Of a stretch of DNA of 64,000 nt, positions 31,307 through 40,988 are shown piece after piece. The stretch's first letter is position 1, and the number at the start of each line of letters is the position of its first letter. The notes beneath the pieces are model-generated. The model was not told the DNA's origin, made no database searches, and worked only from the letters and a program-made list of their open reading frames with translations. The position numbers and the translations under genes are program-made. This stretch comes from Pseudomonadota bacterium (GTDB taxonomy: Bacteria > Pseudomonadota > Gammaproteobacteria > Burkholderiales > Burkholderiaceae_D): positions 62,001 through 126,000 of the forward strand of contig JAEXJM010000044.1 in assembly GCA_023449275.1 (NCBI GenBank), read 5' to 3'.

Positions 31307-32631
31307 TTGAAACCTTGTCAGGCTTGCTGGACCTGATGAAGTCATATGGTGCTGTCCGCTTTTATGCCAAAAAGCTGGCGCCGAATGACAATTCCAAAAA
31401 CCAGATTTATCTGGGCGGTGATTTTTCTGTTCTCAATATCATTCCACATCAAGGCATTTATACCGATGCTTCTGAAAAAGCCGGAAGTATCCGCAATCGG
31501 GCCAAGGCTGAAATATCCTTTTTTTGGATAGACGAGAATGGACGATATAACGCTCCCCGGGCACAACTTATCCTTTATCCAAAATATCCGGAAGTAAGAC
31601 TGTCGGGAATTTTACTTGGTGCAAAAAAAAGACCATCGGACGTTATTGACTCGCGTGATGGTGGGCGGGTTCTTTTTATTGGTATTACAACCGATGGACA
31701 GATGCTCGGTTATGCAGTTGGAGCTGGGACAGCACTGGCAAATGAAGTATATGCTAAAACAGATCTGAAACAGATCGGGGTTTTCCTGGAAATTCCACTT
31801 AAATCCGGAATGAAGGATACCCGTAAATTGCTTCTCGCCAAATTGACTGAAATTTGTAGCAAACAGTGGATTACGTCCCGGAAACTCGGAGCAGATGGAC
31901 TTCCGAAACCATACAAAGCCCGAAATGGAGGAGGTTATACACTTGAAGCTGAGCTGGGTATAACACCAAATGGATATTCCGAGCCTGATTATCTTGGCTG
32001 GGAAATCAAGCAATATGCCGTTGATAACTTCAGCGTTTATCACCCGAAAGGGGTGGTTACATTGATGACGCCGGAGCCTAACGGTGGCCTGTACAAGGAC
32101 AAGGGTATCCATGAATTCATGAACCTGTACGGATATGCTGACAAGTCAGGCAAGGCCGACAGGAGGAATTTCGGGGGTATCTATACCTGTAAGAAGGGTT
32201 TTCATGCAGACACGGGATTGCGGCTTGTCTTGCAGGGATATGACTCATCCAGTGGAAAAATTACTGATATGACTGGCGGAATTGTCCTGTTATCCCGTGA
32301 TGATGAAGTTGCGGCGTCATGGAAATTTACCAGTCTCATGGAACACTGGACACGAAAACATGCACAGGCGGCCTATATCCCTTCAATGTTCCGGGAACCT
32401 CCACCTGAATACGCTTATGGCCCGCGTGTTCTTCTTTGTGAACAGACAGATTTCAGCCTCTTCCTGAAGGCAGTGTCAGATTGTGCCGTTTATTATGACC
32501 CGGCTATCAAGATGGAAAAAGCCTCTTCAGAAAGTCCCGCTATCAAGCGCAGAAGCCAGTTTCGTGTCAAACATAATGAACTGGTACGGATGTATTACAA
32601 ACATGAGTATGTGGATCTTGTTCTTGCTTGA
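31303..32631 (+). CDS. Type II restriction endonuclease, MvaI/BcnI family
   Basis: 442 residues. The segment GGGYTLEAELG...EPDYLGWEIKQYAVDNFS carries the PD-(D/E)xK-type site of MvaI and BcnI (acidic residues, then EIK), and GIHEFMNLYGYADKSGKADRRNFGG matches further. MvaI cuts CCWGG and BcnI CCSGG as monomers. With a Dcm-like partner methyltransferase and Vsr next to it, CCWGG is the best guess. The N-terminal 180 residues extend beyond the catalytic core; I do not recognise a domain there. Its ATG overlaps the vsr stop (ATGA). Confidence 0.85.
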   Translation: MIETLSGLLDLMKSYGAVRFYAKKLAPNDNSKNQIYLGGDFSVLNIIPHQGIYTDASEKAGSIRNRAKAEISFFWIDENGRYNAPRAQLILYPKYPEVRLSGILLGAKKRPSDVIDSRDGGRVLFIGITTDGQMLGYAVGAGTALANEVYAKTDLKQIGVFLEIPLKSGMKDTRKLLLAKLTEICSKQWITSRKLGADGLPKPYKARNGGGYTLEAELGITPNGYSEPDYLGWEIKQYAVDNFSVYHPKGVVTLMTPEPNGGLYKDKGIHEFMNLYGYADKSGKADRRNFGGIYTCKKGFHADTGLRLVLQGYDSSSGKITDMTGGIVLLSRDDEVAASWKFTSLMEHWTRKHAQAAYIPSMFREPPPEYAYGPRVLLCEQTDFSLFLKAVSDCAVYYDPAIKMEKASSESPAIKRRSQFRVKHNELVRMYYKHEYVDLVLA

Positions 32632-32725
32632 ATAATTTATTAGTAAATATAAGAAACTCTCCAAAAAAATCTTATATAAACATAGCGTAAGACTTATCGT
32701 TCTTAATATCAAAAAACATCTTTAT

Positions 32726-33700
32726 ATGGGCAGAATAAGATTAAATCGAGATATTTCTGAAATACTTGAAAAGCGCTCAAGACTACCTAATCAGTGTATA
32801 GAGTATTCAGATTATGCTGCGAATTCAAGAATAGAAAAGCTAATGAGGTTATTGAATAATTATGATGATTCTGAAATTAATCGTCATGTGATTGTTTCTT
32901 CGATAGCTGCATTACAAACTTTTCATAGAGGAATCATCGCTCAAATTATAGATTATGACGATAAATATAAAGAGAGAATTTCTAGTCAGTACAAAGAGAA
33001 TTTATCAATTGATATAGTCTTAAGATTAATACAGAAAAATGAGAAATTGACATTTGGTGAGCTTATTGCAAATGCATTGCCATGTAATCATGTCGTCGAT
33101 CTAATTTCAATATTTAACGTTTTATTGAGTAGTGAAAAATACAGATTTGATGTTAAAAATGCAATTTCTGAGGCCGTAAATCCAAGTGATAGAAGGCAAA
33201 ACGTAGAAAATCCCAGAAAATTGATCAGGAATATAGATCAGTTAATTCAGAATATTGAGGAAACATTCCAATATAGACACATTTTTGCTCATGAAGCTGC
33301 TCCTGAAATTTCCATTGATAAAGACACATGCAAAAAATTACTGGAATCAATAAATGATTGGTTGAAAGCCATTCATTCCATTTTGTGGAATGAGGTATAT
33401 ATCAAAGTCCCTTTAACAAGCATGGAAATGATTGAGGATGAATGTGAAGCTTGGAAATTAGAAAAAAAAGGACTTGCTCATATTCTTAAAGAGTTAAAGG
33501 GTATTTCACATAGACGCGGTGACTTTAGAAAAATAAAGAACAATCATTTTGAGTGGAAAAAAGGTGTGAATGAAATAATTCAGTATGGTATGGAAGAAGA
33601 CGCTTCCTATTGTTTAATCCGAAGAGTAGGGCGTTTGGCCACGACGTATAGAGATCGGAAAATATTGTATGAAGATCTTGTCCAGATATTTCATCTTTAA
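32726..33700 (+). CDS. AT-rich island gene with HEPN-type Rx4H motif, unknown function
   Basis: 324 residues, mostly helical and charged, no signal peptide or membrane segment. At residues 184-189 RHIFAH forms Rx4H, the catalytic signature of HEPN ribonucleases, preceded by a helical stretch (KLIRNIDQLIQNIEETFQY) as expected. The C-terminal 60 residues (EWKKGVNEIIQYGMEEDASYCLIRR...) weakly recall LprI-like (DUF1311) domains. Coding sequence is clearly AT-richer than its neighbours (a 60-base sample at 32761 has 22 G+C), suggesting a different origin. Many HEPN proteins in defence islands are infection-activated RNases; that role is inferred only. 94 AT-rich bases separate it from the endonuclease gene. 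Confidence 0.65.
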   Translation: MGRIRLNRDISEILEKRSRLPNQCIEYSDYAANSRIEKLMRLLNNYDDSEINRHVIVSSIAALQTFHRGIIAQIIDYDDKYKERISSQYKENLSIDIVLRLIQKNEKLTFGELIANALPCNHVVDLISIFNVLLSSEKYRFDVKNAISEAVNPSDRRQNVENPRKLIRNIDQLIQNIEETFQYRHIFAHEAAPEISIDKDTCKKLLESINDWLKAIHSILWNEVYIKVPLTSMEMIEDECEAWKLEKKGLAHILKELKGISHRRGDFRKIKNNHFEWKKGVNEIIQYGMEEDASYCLIRRVGRLATTYRDRKILYEDLVQIFHL

Positions 33701-33789
33701 CAATACTAGAAATTCAAAATGGGGGCACGTTTGGGGGCAGATTGTAAATGTGATTGCGTAAGTAGTTGTTTCATATATACAGTTTGATG

Positions 33790-33902
33790 CCTCTCATCAC
33801 CAAAAGATTATTTCAAGCCGTCCCAAGAAGACCATTAACCCGCATAAATTCAGTGAGTTATGCGGTTTTTTTGTATCTGTCGTCCTGTAAAGTCCGATTC
33901 CG
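33790..33902 (+). repeat. Right flanking direct repeat of the tRNA-Thr island (attR-like)
   Basis: 113-base copy of 28716-28832, starting CCTCTCATCACCA (three bases of the tRNA end lost) and ending AGTCCGATTCCG. It contains the tRNA terminator hairpin with one G missing. Confidence 0.88.
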
Positions 33903-34306
33903 CCCTGATGAAGGATGAACCGTTATTTTAGGATATGAAATTGGAGGGCCTTGTTCGATTTCTTCCCACGTGAAAGTATTGTTGGCGATGCATCAACGGT
34001 GAGATGGGGCTTGCCCTCTGGACTCTTTGTGCTGGCATAAGTTGCCCTTTATTGTTGGGAGATCTGAATGGGAATGGCTCATATCTCGAAAAAGGGCCAC
34101 GGCCTTTTCAGGAAAGGGCTTCACGGAAAAACCGGGAGCCTGAAATTCTTTTGGGGAGGTCGCCTTTTGAAAAATGAAACGGATTTCCTTCTTTGATAAG
34201 CAGGACAGGTATTTCAAAGTATAATTTGTCCTTTGACTGTCCATTTCATGCCGGTTTGGTCAAAATCGCTGGAGTTGGTCTCAACTATTTGAATATCGGG
34301 TTTAGT
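33903..34306. other. Intergenic region right of the island
   Basis: About 400 bases without a gene I can support. A minus-strand frame of 83 codons (33993-34244) has no recognisable motif. A TATAAT sequence at 34222-34227 could be the -10 of the zinc-ribbon gene, but no -35 lies at the right distance. Confidence 0.4.
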
Positions 34307-34804
34307 ATGGCGAAAGAGTCTCAAGGAAAAGCTTGCCTGGATTGTGGGGAATCCTTTATCGGAAATCCTCGCGCACGGTATTGTCCCAGATGTCGCGAAC
34401 TGAGAAAGGCCGGAACCAGTTTCCATCAGGCCAATATGAATAAACCGGGCATGCTCAAGCGCCTGGAAGCAAAGATCGAACCGATAAAGAAATATCTTTC
34501 ATTCTGGCGTCTTGTGACGCTTAACATCGTTCTTCTGGTATTCGGTTTTGTATGTGTCTGGTATTTGAAAAACCAGCCTTACAGTTATGAAACACAACTC
34601 ACACTCGAAGCGTTTGCTCCATCCAATCTGGCTCTGACGGTCATGCTGGTCTGGGGAACGCTAATGCGTGTCTTTTATTGGTGGAGAGAGAACAAGTCGG
34701 TAAATTCGACTTTCTGGAGAGAAGGTTACTGGAAACAACTGGCTGCCTGGCTTGCCGGCATTGTTTTTACCGAGTTCTGGGGATTGTTCTTCTTATTGTC
34801 CTGA
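34307..34804 (+). CDS. Zinc-ribbon membrane protein, unknown function
   Basis: 165 residues. The N-terminus has two Cys pairs, CLDCGES and CPRCRE, forming a zinc-ribbon at about residues 9-30, facing the cytoplasm. After a basic linker come three hydrophobic segments: LVTLNIVLLVFGFVCVWYL, NLALTVMLVWGTLMRVFYWW and LAAWLAGIVFTEFWGLFFLL. I do not recognise the family. ATG 34307 gives the zinc-ribbon near the start; the frame is open upstream. Strong terminator follows. Confidence 0.65.
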   Translation: MAKESQGKACLDCGESFIGNPRARYCPRCRELRKAGTSFHQANMNKPGMLKRLEAKIEPIKKYLSFWRLVTLNIVLLVFGFVCVWYLKNQPYSYETQLTLEAFAPSNLALTVMLVWGTLMRVFYWWRENKSVNSTFWREGYWKQLAAWLAGIVFTEFWGLFFLLS

Positions 34805-34815
34805 TCAGGATATCG

Positions 34816-34850
34816 ACAAAAAAGCTGACGGAGAGCGTCAGCTTTTTTTT
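34816..34850 (+). terminator. Intrinsic terminator
   Basis: Stem AAAGCTGACG (34821-34830) with CGTCAGCTTT, loop GAGAG, then T8. It isolates the phosphite operon promoter from the upstream gene. Confidence 0.88.
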
Positions 34851-34856
34851 ATTCTT

Positions 34857-34890
34857 TCGTCATGGAAATGTCATACATGTTTCCTAATAT
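34857..34890 (+). promoter_or_regulatory. Pho box and -10 of the phosphite operon
   Basis: Two 7-base direct repeats, TCGTCAT (34857-34863) and ATGTCAT (34868-34874), spaced by GGAA, giving the 11-base period of PhoB sites (consensus CTGTCAT with 4-base spacers). A -10-like TAATAT (34885-34890) follows 10 bases later, the arrangement of class II PhoB-dependent promoters in which the Pho box replaces the -35. Confidence 0.7.
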
Positions 34891-34946
34891 GGTTCTATCG
34901 TCGGGATTCGTTCAATGGCCGGATCGTTGGAAGGAGTGATAAAGCC

Positions 34947-35738
34947 ATGATTCAATTGAAAAATGTTTCAGTCAAGTATGGAAGCACGATGGCCTTGCAT
35001 CCTGTTTCGCTTGATATCGGGGATAACCGGTTCACTGTTTTGCTGGGATCATCCGGTGCCGGAAAATCCACTTTTTTAAGATGCCTCAATCTGATGAATC
35101 CGCTTGCGAGTGGATTCGTCCATGTGAGCGGATTTGATGGGAAATGGAATAAAAGATCCCTTCAGATGCTGCGTCGGCAGACCGGCATGATTTTCCAGCA
35201 GCATCAACTGATTGAACGGCAAACAGCACTCCAGAATGTCCTGATGGGACGTTTGGGATATCACTCGCTTTTCAGATCACTTTTCCCGTTGTCTGCCGGT
35301 GAACAGGAGCTGGGGCTTCAATGCCTGAAGCGGGTCGGTTTGCTCGACAAGGCACTATGCCGGATCGACCAGTTGAGTGGCGGACAGCAACAGCGCGTCG
35401 GTATCGCACGGGTATTGGCGCAGCAACCCAGAACGATTCTTGCAGATGAACCGGTTGCCAGCCTTGATCCGGCAACAGCCGACAGGGTTCTGAATCTGAT
35501 TCATTCAATTTGTACTGAGGACGGCATTTCTGCCGTCGTCAGCCTGCATCAGGTCGATCTGGCCAAAAAGTATGCTGACCGGATTATCGGCCTTGCCGGT
35601 GGTCGTGTCGTTTTCGATGGTTTGCCTGAGGAGTTGAGCGAAAGGCAGGTTGAGATGCTTTATCAAAGCCGACCTGCTGATCGCGGATCGGCCCTGTCAG
35701 GCCAGTTAACCCGAGTACCCGTTCCATTTGTCAGTTAA
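34947..35738 (+). CDS. ptxA: Phosphite/phosphonate ABC transporter, ATP-binding protein
   Basis: 263 residues. PhnC-type ATPase: Walker [10 protein letters not shown], signature [17 protein letters not shown], Walker [14 protein letters not shown] and the switch His in [15 protein letters not shown]. Energises import through PtxC. ATG 34947 follows AAGGAGTGAT. Assigned ptxA rather than phnC because the operon ends in a phosphite dehydrogenase and has no C-P lyase genes. Confidence 0.88.
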   Translation: MIQLKNVSVKYGSTMALHPVSLDIGDNRFTVLLGSSGAGKSTFLRCLNLMNPLASGFVHVSGFDGKWNKRSLQMLRRQTGMIFQQHQLIERQTALQNVLMGRLGYHSLFRSLFPLSAGEQELGLQCLKRVGLLDKALCRIDQLSGGQQQRVGIARVLAQQPRTILADEPVASLDPATADRVLNLIHSICTEDGISAVVSLHQVDLAKKYADRIIGLAGGRVVFDGLPEELSERQVEMLYQSRPADRGSALSGQLTRVPVPFVS

Positions 35739-36605
<867 letters not shown>

Positions 36606-36617
36606 TCAGGAACCATC

Positions 36618-37421
36618 ATGTCTGTATCTGCTGAATTCACGCCGTTTCTAAGAGCTCGCCGTCTTGCTTGGAACAAGGCATTGCTTGCGATTCTGGCCGT
36701 TGCCATTGCCGTTGCCGGATGTGGTTACTATGTGGGACTTTTCGATATCGAACGGTTGTCTGAAGGCATTCCCAGTCTGGCCAGCCTGATCGGGGAAATG
36801 TTTCCGCCGGATTTCGAACAGTGGAAGTCATGGGGCAAACCACTCGTTGATACTCTCGCGATGAGTGTCGCCGGAACCGCTATTGCTGTTGTGGTATCTG
36901 TTCCACTGGCCGTGCTGGCGGCGAGAAACACCAGTCCCCATCCTGTTGTCTTCCATTTGTCCAGAGGTTTGCTGAACGGATTGCGTTCCATTCCTGAATT
37001 GATCATGGGCATTGTATTTGTTGCAGCGGTCGGTTTTGGTGCGTTGCCGGGGGTGCTGGCTCTGGCCTTTCACTCGATTGGCATGGTCGCCAAGTTCTTT
37101 GCCGAATCGATTGAACATGTCGATCCTGCGCCAGTCGAGGCGGCGCGGGCATCCGGTTGCAGCTCCATGCAGATAATTTTTCATGGCATTTTTCCGCAGG
37201 TGTTTCCTCAGATGGCCGATACGGCCATCTATCGCTGGGAATACAACTTCAGGGCATCGACGGTCATGGGAATGGTCGGTGCAGGCGGGATCGGATTCGA
37301 ATTGATCGGGTCGCTTCGGATTATGCAGTATCAGGAAGTGTCGGCCATTCTGATCGTCATTCTTGCCATGGTCACACTGGTTGATGCATTCAGCTCCTGG
37401 CTGCGCAGGAAAACACAATAA
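36618..37421 (+). CDS. ptxC: Phosphite/phosphonate ABC transporter, permease
   Basis: 267 residues. PhnE-type inner-membrane permease with six hydrophobic segments. The EAA loop that contacts the ATPase is [36 protein letters not shown] near the C-terminus is also diagnostic. Follows ptxB by 12 bases. Confidence 0.9.
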   Translation: MSVSAEFTPFLRARRLAWNKALLAILAVAIAVAGCGYYVGLFDIERLSEGIPSLASLIGEMFPPDFEQWKSWGKPLVDTLAMSVAGTAIAVVVSVPLAVLAARNTSPHPVVFHLSRGLLNGLRSIPELIMGIVFVAAVGFGALPGVLALAFHSIGMVAKFFAESIEHVDPAPVEAARASGCSSMQIIFHGIFPQVFPQMADTAIYRWEYNFRASTVMGMVGAGGIGFELIGSLRIMQYQEVSAILIVILAMVTLVDAFSSWLRRKTQ

Positions 37422-37432
37422 AGAGAGTGGAA

Positions 37433-38428
37433 ATGAACAAGCCAAAAATCGTATTGACCCACTGGGTTCATCCTGAAATCGTTGAAATGCTTCAGGAAAA
37501 AGCGGAAGTTGTTGTCAATCCGACCCGAAAAACATTTAAAAGGGAAGAACTCCTGAAAATGGCCGCTGACGCGGATGCCCTGATGGCGTTCATGCCGGAT
37601 TGCATCGATGAGGACTTTCTGAAGGCATGTCCGAAACTTAAAGTGATCGGGGCCGCATTGAAAGGATATGACAATTTCGACGTGAAAGCCTGTTCGGAAC
37701 GTGGTGTATGGCTGACGATTGCCCCTGATCTCCTGACGATCCCGACTGCTGAATTGACGGTGGGCCTTGTTCTGGCAATGACACGGAATATGCTGGAAGG
37801 AGATCGTCATATCCGGAGTGGGCATTTCAATGGATGGCGTCCCGAACTCTATGGGCTTGGCCTCTATGGACGCATTGCCGGTATTGTCGGGATGGGCCTT
37901 GTCGGGAAAGCCGTGGCCGAACGTTTGAAAGGCTTTGGCATGAATCTCCTTTATGCGGATCAGACTCCCTTGCCACCGGCAGAAGAGAAAGAATTGGGCA
38001 TAACCCGAAGCGATTTTTCAGAGTTGATAAAAACGAGTGATATCGTCATTCCTTTATTGCCGCTGACCGAAGAGACATACCATTTATTTGACGGGGCTGT
38101 TCTGAAGGAAATGAAACAGGGAGCCTATCTGGTCAATGCCTGCAGGGGATCGGTTGTCGATGAGAAAGCTGTGGTCCATTCGCTTGAAAAAGGACATCTC
38201 GCCGGCTATGCCGCCGATGTCTTTGAAATGGAAGACTGGATTCGTTCCGACCGTCCAAGGGCGATTCCAGAGAAATTATTGGACGATACGGCGCGGACAT
38301 TCTTTACACCTCATCTCGGTTCCGCTGTCGATGACGTCAGGACTGAAATCGAACGTTATTGTGCCAATAGCATTCTTCAGGCACTTGCCGGAGAGGTTCC
38401 TGACGGAAAAGTCAACGATATTCGTTGA
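37433..38428 (+). CDS. ptxD: Phosphite dehydrogenase, NAD-dependent
   Basis: 331 residues. Oxidises phosphite to phosphate with reduction of NAD+. D-2-hydroxyacid dehydrogenase fold with dinucleotide motif [12 protein letters not shown]. It follows Pseudomonas stutzeri PtxD along its length: LVITHRVH-like start (IVLTHWVH), [30 protein letters not shown] (catalytic Lys), [19 protein letters not shown] (Arg), [12 protein letters not shown] (Glu) and FTPHLGSAV (His). The acidic residue after the second strand of the Rossmann fold (YADQT) suits NAD+. ATG 37433 follows a GAGAGTGG site; GTG 37427 is an alternative. Confidence 0.92.
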   Translation: MNKPKIVLTHWVHPEIVEMLQEKAEVVVNPTRKTFKREELLKMAADADALMAFMPDCIDEDFLKACPKLKVIGAALKGYDNFDVKACSERGVWLTIAPDLLTIPTAELTVGLVLAMTRNMLEGDRHIRSGHFNGWRPELYGLGLYGRIAGIVGMGLVGKAVAERLKGFGMNLLYADQTPLPPAEEKELGITRSDFSELIKTSDIVIPLLPLTEETYHLFDGAVLKEMKQGAYLVNACRGSVVDEKAVVHSLEKGHLAGYAADVFEMEDWIRSDRPRAIPEKLLDDTARTFFTPHLGSAVDDVRTEIERYCANSILQALAGEVPDGKVNDIR

Positions 38429-38440
38429 GATGGAAATGAA

Positions 38441-38463
38441 AAAGGACAGCAGCGCTGTCCTTT
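38441..38463. terminator. Hairpin terminator after ptxD
   Basis: 10-bp stem AAAGGACAGC/GCTGTCCTTT with a three-base loop, between the convergent ptxD and UPF0149 genes. T-run is short (three), so efficiency is uncertain. Confidence 0.65.
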
Positions 38464-38469
38464 CTCAAA

Positions 38470-39132
38470 TCAATGCAGGGAAGAAGATTGCCTGTTTTGA
38501 TCCCGTGCTTCCTCAAACTGGCTATAAATTTTCGGAAGGTTCGAGACAATGGTTTTGACCAGCTCTTCCCGCTCTTCCGCAGGGATTTGCTGGCAGCCGG
38601 ATACTTCGGGAATGTATTCGGAATACAGTGTCAGAATCGGCGTCAGCAAGCCTTGTTTTTTGCTGGTTTCAACCATTTCCTTCCATGCATCGCGGCGCAG
38701 ATCCATACCCAGAATGAAGCCGTAGGCCCATTCATTGGCGCTACATTTTCCATCCGGATCGGCATAAAGGAACGGATAATATTCATCATTGCGTTTCAGG
38801 ATGGATTCGATATGTTCCCAATGCTGTTTCAACGCACCCATGATTTCATCCGCCTCTTCCTGATTTTTGAAGTCAGGCATTTTTCCACCGAAGATGTAAG
38901 GCAGGTATTCTTCGGGAGAAACAGGGGACGGGCTGGTGATTAACGCGCAGAGAAAGCCATCAAGCACTTCCAGATGCATGGCATTTTGCGAGGCCCGTGC
39001 ATCAAGATAGCGTTCCAGTGCATCCATTTGTTTGTCTGACAGTTTGGCAGACGGTTCTTTGAAATTCAGAAAATCGTCGAGAGCGCTCGTGATCTCGTCA
39101 TCATCTTTTTCATTTTGATTGTTTTCAGACAT
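38470..39132 (-). CDS. UPF0149 (YgfB/YecA) family protein
   Basis: 220 residues, acidic and helical. LDGFLCALITSPSPVSPEEYLP and SANEWAYGFILGMDLRRDAW are typical of UPF0149. Long N-terminal extension rich in Asp/Glu. Role unknown; no SEC-C zinc motif at the C-terminus, unlike YecA. Monocistronic. Confidence 0.85.
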   Translation of the reverse strand: MSENNQNEKDDDEITSALDDFLNFKEPSAKLSDKQMDALERYLDARASQNAMHLEVLDGFLCALITSPSPVSPEEYLPYIFGGKMPDFKNQEEADEIMGALKQHWEHIESILKRNDEYYPFLYADPDGKCSANEWAYGFILGMDLRRDAWKEMVETSKKQGLLTPILTLYSEYIPEVSGCQQIPAEEREELVKTIVSNLPKIYSQFEEARDQNRQSSSLH

Positions 39133-39301
39133 AAGCGGACCGTGAAGATGGGATTAAAGGAAAAAAGCTCAGGAAATAGTATAACAATAGTTTTCTGACA
39201 CTTGAACAATTCAACAGAGCTATTCCTGCCAGTATCGATTAAATAGCCGTCCTCTGCTATAAATCAAGAAGGTTTTGCCTGCCAACTCTATTATTTTTCC
39301 T

Positions 39302-39321
39302 AAATGAAACGATTTTCATTT
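39302..39321. promoter_or_regulatory. 20-bp palindrome upstream of the OsmC-like gene
   Basis: AAATGAAACGATTTTCATTT, perfect dyad of 8-bp arms around CGAT, ending 33 bases before the ATG. The position suits an operator overlapping the promoter. The sequence is reminiscent of Fur-like AT-rich operators but is not a clear match. Confidence 0.55.
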
Positions 39322-39354
39322 GTTTTTTGATATTGAATATTACTGGGAGAAATT

Positions 39355-39780
39355 ATGAATCGCACAGGAACAGCACATTGGTATGGTGGCATCAGAGACG
39401 GGAAGGGAACACTGACGACGGAGAGCAATACACTTTCCAATACACCTTATTCCTTTTCGGCACGCTTTAAAGACGGAAGTGGAACGAACCCCGAGGAATT
39501 GATTGCCGCCGCTCACGCCGGTTGTTTTACCATGGACTTGTCCGGAAGGTTGGGCGCGGCCAGTATGGTTCCGGAAGAACTCGAAACGACGGCAACACTG
39601 ACCATGGATAAATCGGAAAAGGGATTTTCCATTACCAAAATCCATTTGACTGTGAAAGCGAAGATTCCCGGCGGGGACAACAGCGCATTCCAGAATGCCG
39701 TGAAACAGGCAAAAGAAGGGTGTCCGGTATCGAAAGTACTGAATGCCGAAATATCGGTAGATGCCCAGCTTAACGGTTGA
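39355..39780 (+). CDS. osmC: OsmC family peroxiredoxin
   Basis: 141 residues. Reduces organic hydroperoxides with paired cysteines: ELIAAAHAGCFTMDLS and AKEGCPVSKVLNA, in the OsmC rather than Ohr arrangement (NPEELIAAAHAGCF). Start MNRTGTAHWYGGIRDGKGT matches OsmC. Monocistronic, with a terminator shared with the convergent lipoprotein gene. Confidence 0.93.
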   Translation: MNRTGTAHWYGGIRDGKGTLTTESNTLSNTPYSFSARFKDGSGTNPEELIAAAHAGCFTMDLSGRLGAASMVPEELETTATLTMDKSEKGFSITKIHLTVKAKIPGGDNSAFQNAVKQAKEGCPVSKVLNAEISVDAQLNG

Positions 39781-39802
39781 TGACGCAAGCGGTATCCTGA
39801 CA

Positions 39803-39828
39803 AAAAGACGGCTTTCAAAGCCGTCTTT
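39803..39828. terminator. Bidirectional terminator
   Basis: Stem AAAAGACGGCT/AGCCGTCTTTT around TTCAA between convergent osmC-like and lipoprotein genes. Confidence 0.85.
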
Positions 39829-39834
39829 TCGCAT

Positions 39835-40374
39835 TTATTGCTCCGGAACGATGTATCTCGATGGCGGAGGTGTCTGCGTATTCGGTGGAGGCCCGTAACC
39901 GGGCGAACTTTGAGGCGGCGTTCGGGTGTTTCCTCCGGAATAGTTTGTCGTGACGGGAATGCTGTGGCCCCTTGAGTACATACATTGCTGATAGGCATTG
40001 TCGTAGCGCAATTGAGCCTGATAGCCGGTTGCCGTACCTGAGCTGGCTCCCGTTATCCCGCCAAGCATCAGGCCGACACCGGCGCCAACGGCTGCACCAT
40101 GTCCCCCGTCTATCAGTGCGCCGCCAGCGGCGCCCAGAGCCGTTCCAAGAGCAGCGCTCTTGACGCCACTGTCCACTGCAACATCGTTTGAATTGGTACC
40201 GACCTGTGAGGCGGCAAATTGCCGGCATAATAAATCATCAGCACGGAACTGCTCGAAACTGACGCCGCTGCCGGGCAATACCATGACATTCGGCCCGGAC
40301 GGCATGGAGGAACAGGCAGCCAACACAAGCGGCAGGAGAAATAATAAATATCTGGGTTGGAGCGGCATTTTCAT
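39835..40374 (-). CDS. Glycine-zipper outer-membrane lipoprotein, unknown function
   Basis: 179 residues. Lipobox LVLAAC at residues 16-21 gives a lipoprotein with mature N-terminal Cys. The central region has a glycine-zipper helix pair (GTALGAAGGALIDGGHGAAVGAGVG) of the YMGG type; the C-terminal third is Pro/Gly/Tyr-rich and probably unstructured. Two other Cys (LLCRQF, QQCMYS). Possibly an outer-membrane stress lipoprotein. Confidence 0.75.
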   Translation of the reverse strand: MKMPLQPRYLLFLLPLVLAACSSMPSGPNVMVLPGSGVSFEQFRADDLLCRQFAASQVGTNSNDVAVDSGVKSAALGTALGAAGGALIDGGHGAAVGAGVGLMLGGITGASSGTATGYQAQLRYDNAYQQCMYSRGHSIPVTTNYSGGNTRTPPQSSPGYGPPPNTQTPPPSRYIVPEQ

Positions 40375-40413
40375 TTCCTCAGATTGCGAATTTCAAAGTG
40401 GCGAACAATGTCA

Positions 40414-40782
40414 TCATGGGGTTTCTTGTGGAAAAGGGATGACTCTTTGCCAGTTGGCGTTGCATTTCAATACATACGGATAATATCCCCTGGGGTCAGA
40501 GCAGTAGTACCAGTAATGCGGCGCATTGTTTTCAGGCGCTTTTTCAATGTAAGTTGTGGGCGTCGACTGGATTACCACTGTCTGGGGATAAGGGTAATAG
40601 GGCGCGTAAGGATAATAGGGGCCATAAGAGGGATACGGCCAGATAGGGCCACCAAACATGATCCCGACGGAAGTCCGAGAATGGCCGTGGTAACGGTGTC
40701 CATGATACCTGCCCGCAAAAGCGCTGGTAAAAACCAGGCTTCCGGACAGAATCACGACCAGAAAAAACAGGGTGCGTTTCAT
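40414..40782 (-). CDS. Tyr/Pro-rich secreted protein
   Basis: 122 residues. Signal peptide MKRTLFFLVVILSGSLVFTS ending AFA. The mature protein is rich in Tyr, Pro and His (YPSYGPYYPYAPYYPYP) and ends with HYWYYCSDPRGYYPYVLKC..W. This ending recurs in small exported proteins of betaproteobacteria whose function is unknown. The gene lies 39 bases upstream of the lipoprotein gene on the same strand, so the two may be cotranscribed. Confidence 0.7.
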   Translation of the reverse strand: MKRTLFFLVVILSGSLVFTSAFAGRYHGHRYHGHSRTSVGIMFGGPIWPYPSYGPYYPYAPYYPYPQTVVIQSTPTTYIEKAPENNAPHYWYYCSDPRGYYPYVLKCNANWQRVIPFPQETP

Positions 40783-40988
40783 CTATTGGCCTTTTGTTCA
40801 GTAAACAATGGTTTGTCAGTTTGAAACAGGACGGGAGTTCATTCCATTATCCATGCCTGGGCCGGTTAAGAGGTTAACTGAAAAACTTTGTAACAATATG
40901 GAACGAGATTTGACTGGAAATCATGTTCTCAAGTTCCTTCCTCACTTACAATTCTGTCTGTGCAATAAATTCTTGAATTGATCCGGCA

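Noticed and set aside
33993..34244. 83-codon minus-strand frame right of the island
   Set aside because: No motif, no clear ribosome site and no context; listed only as part of the intergenic region.
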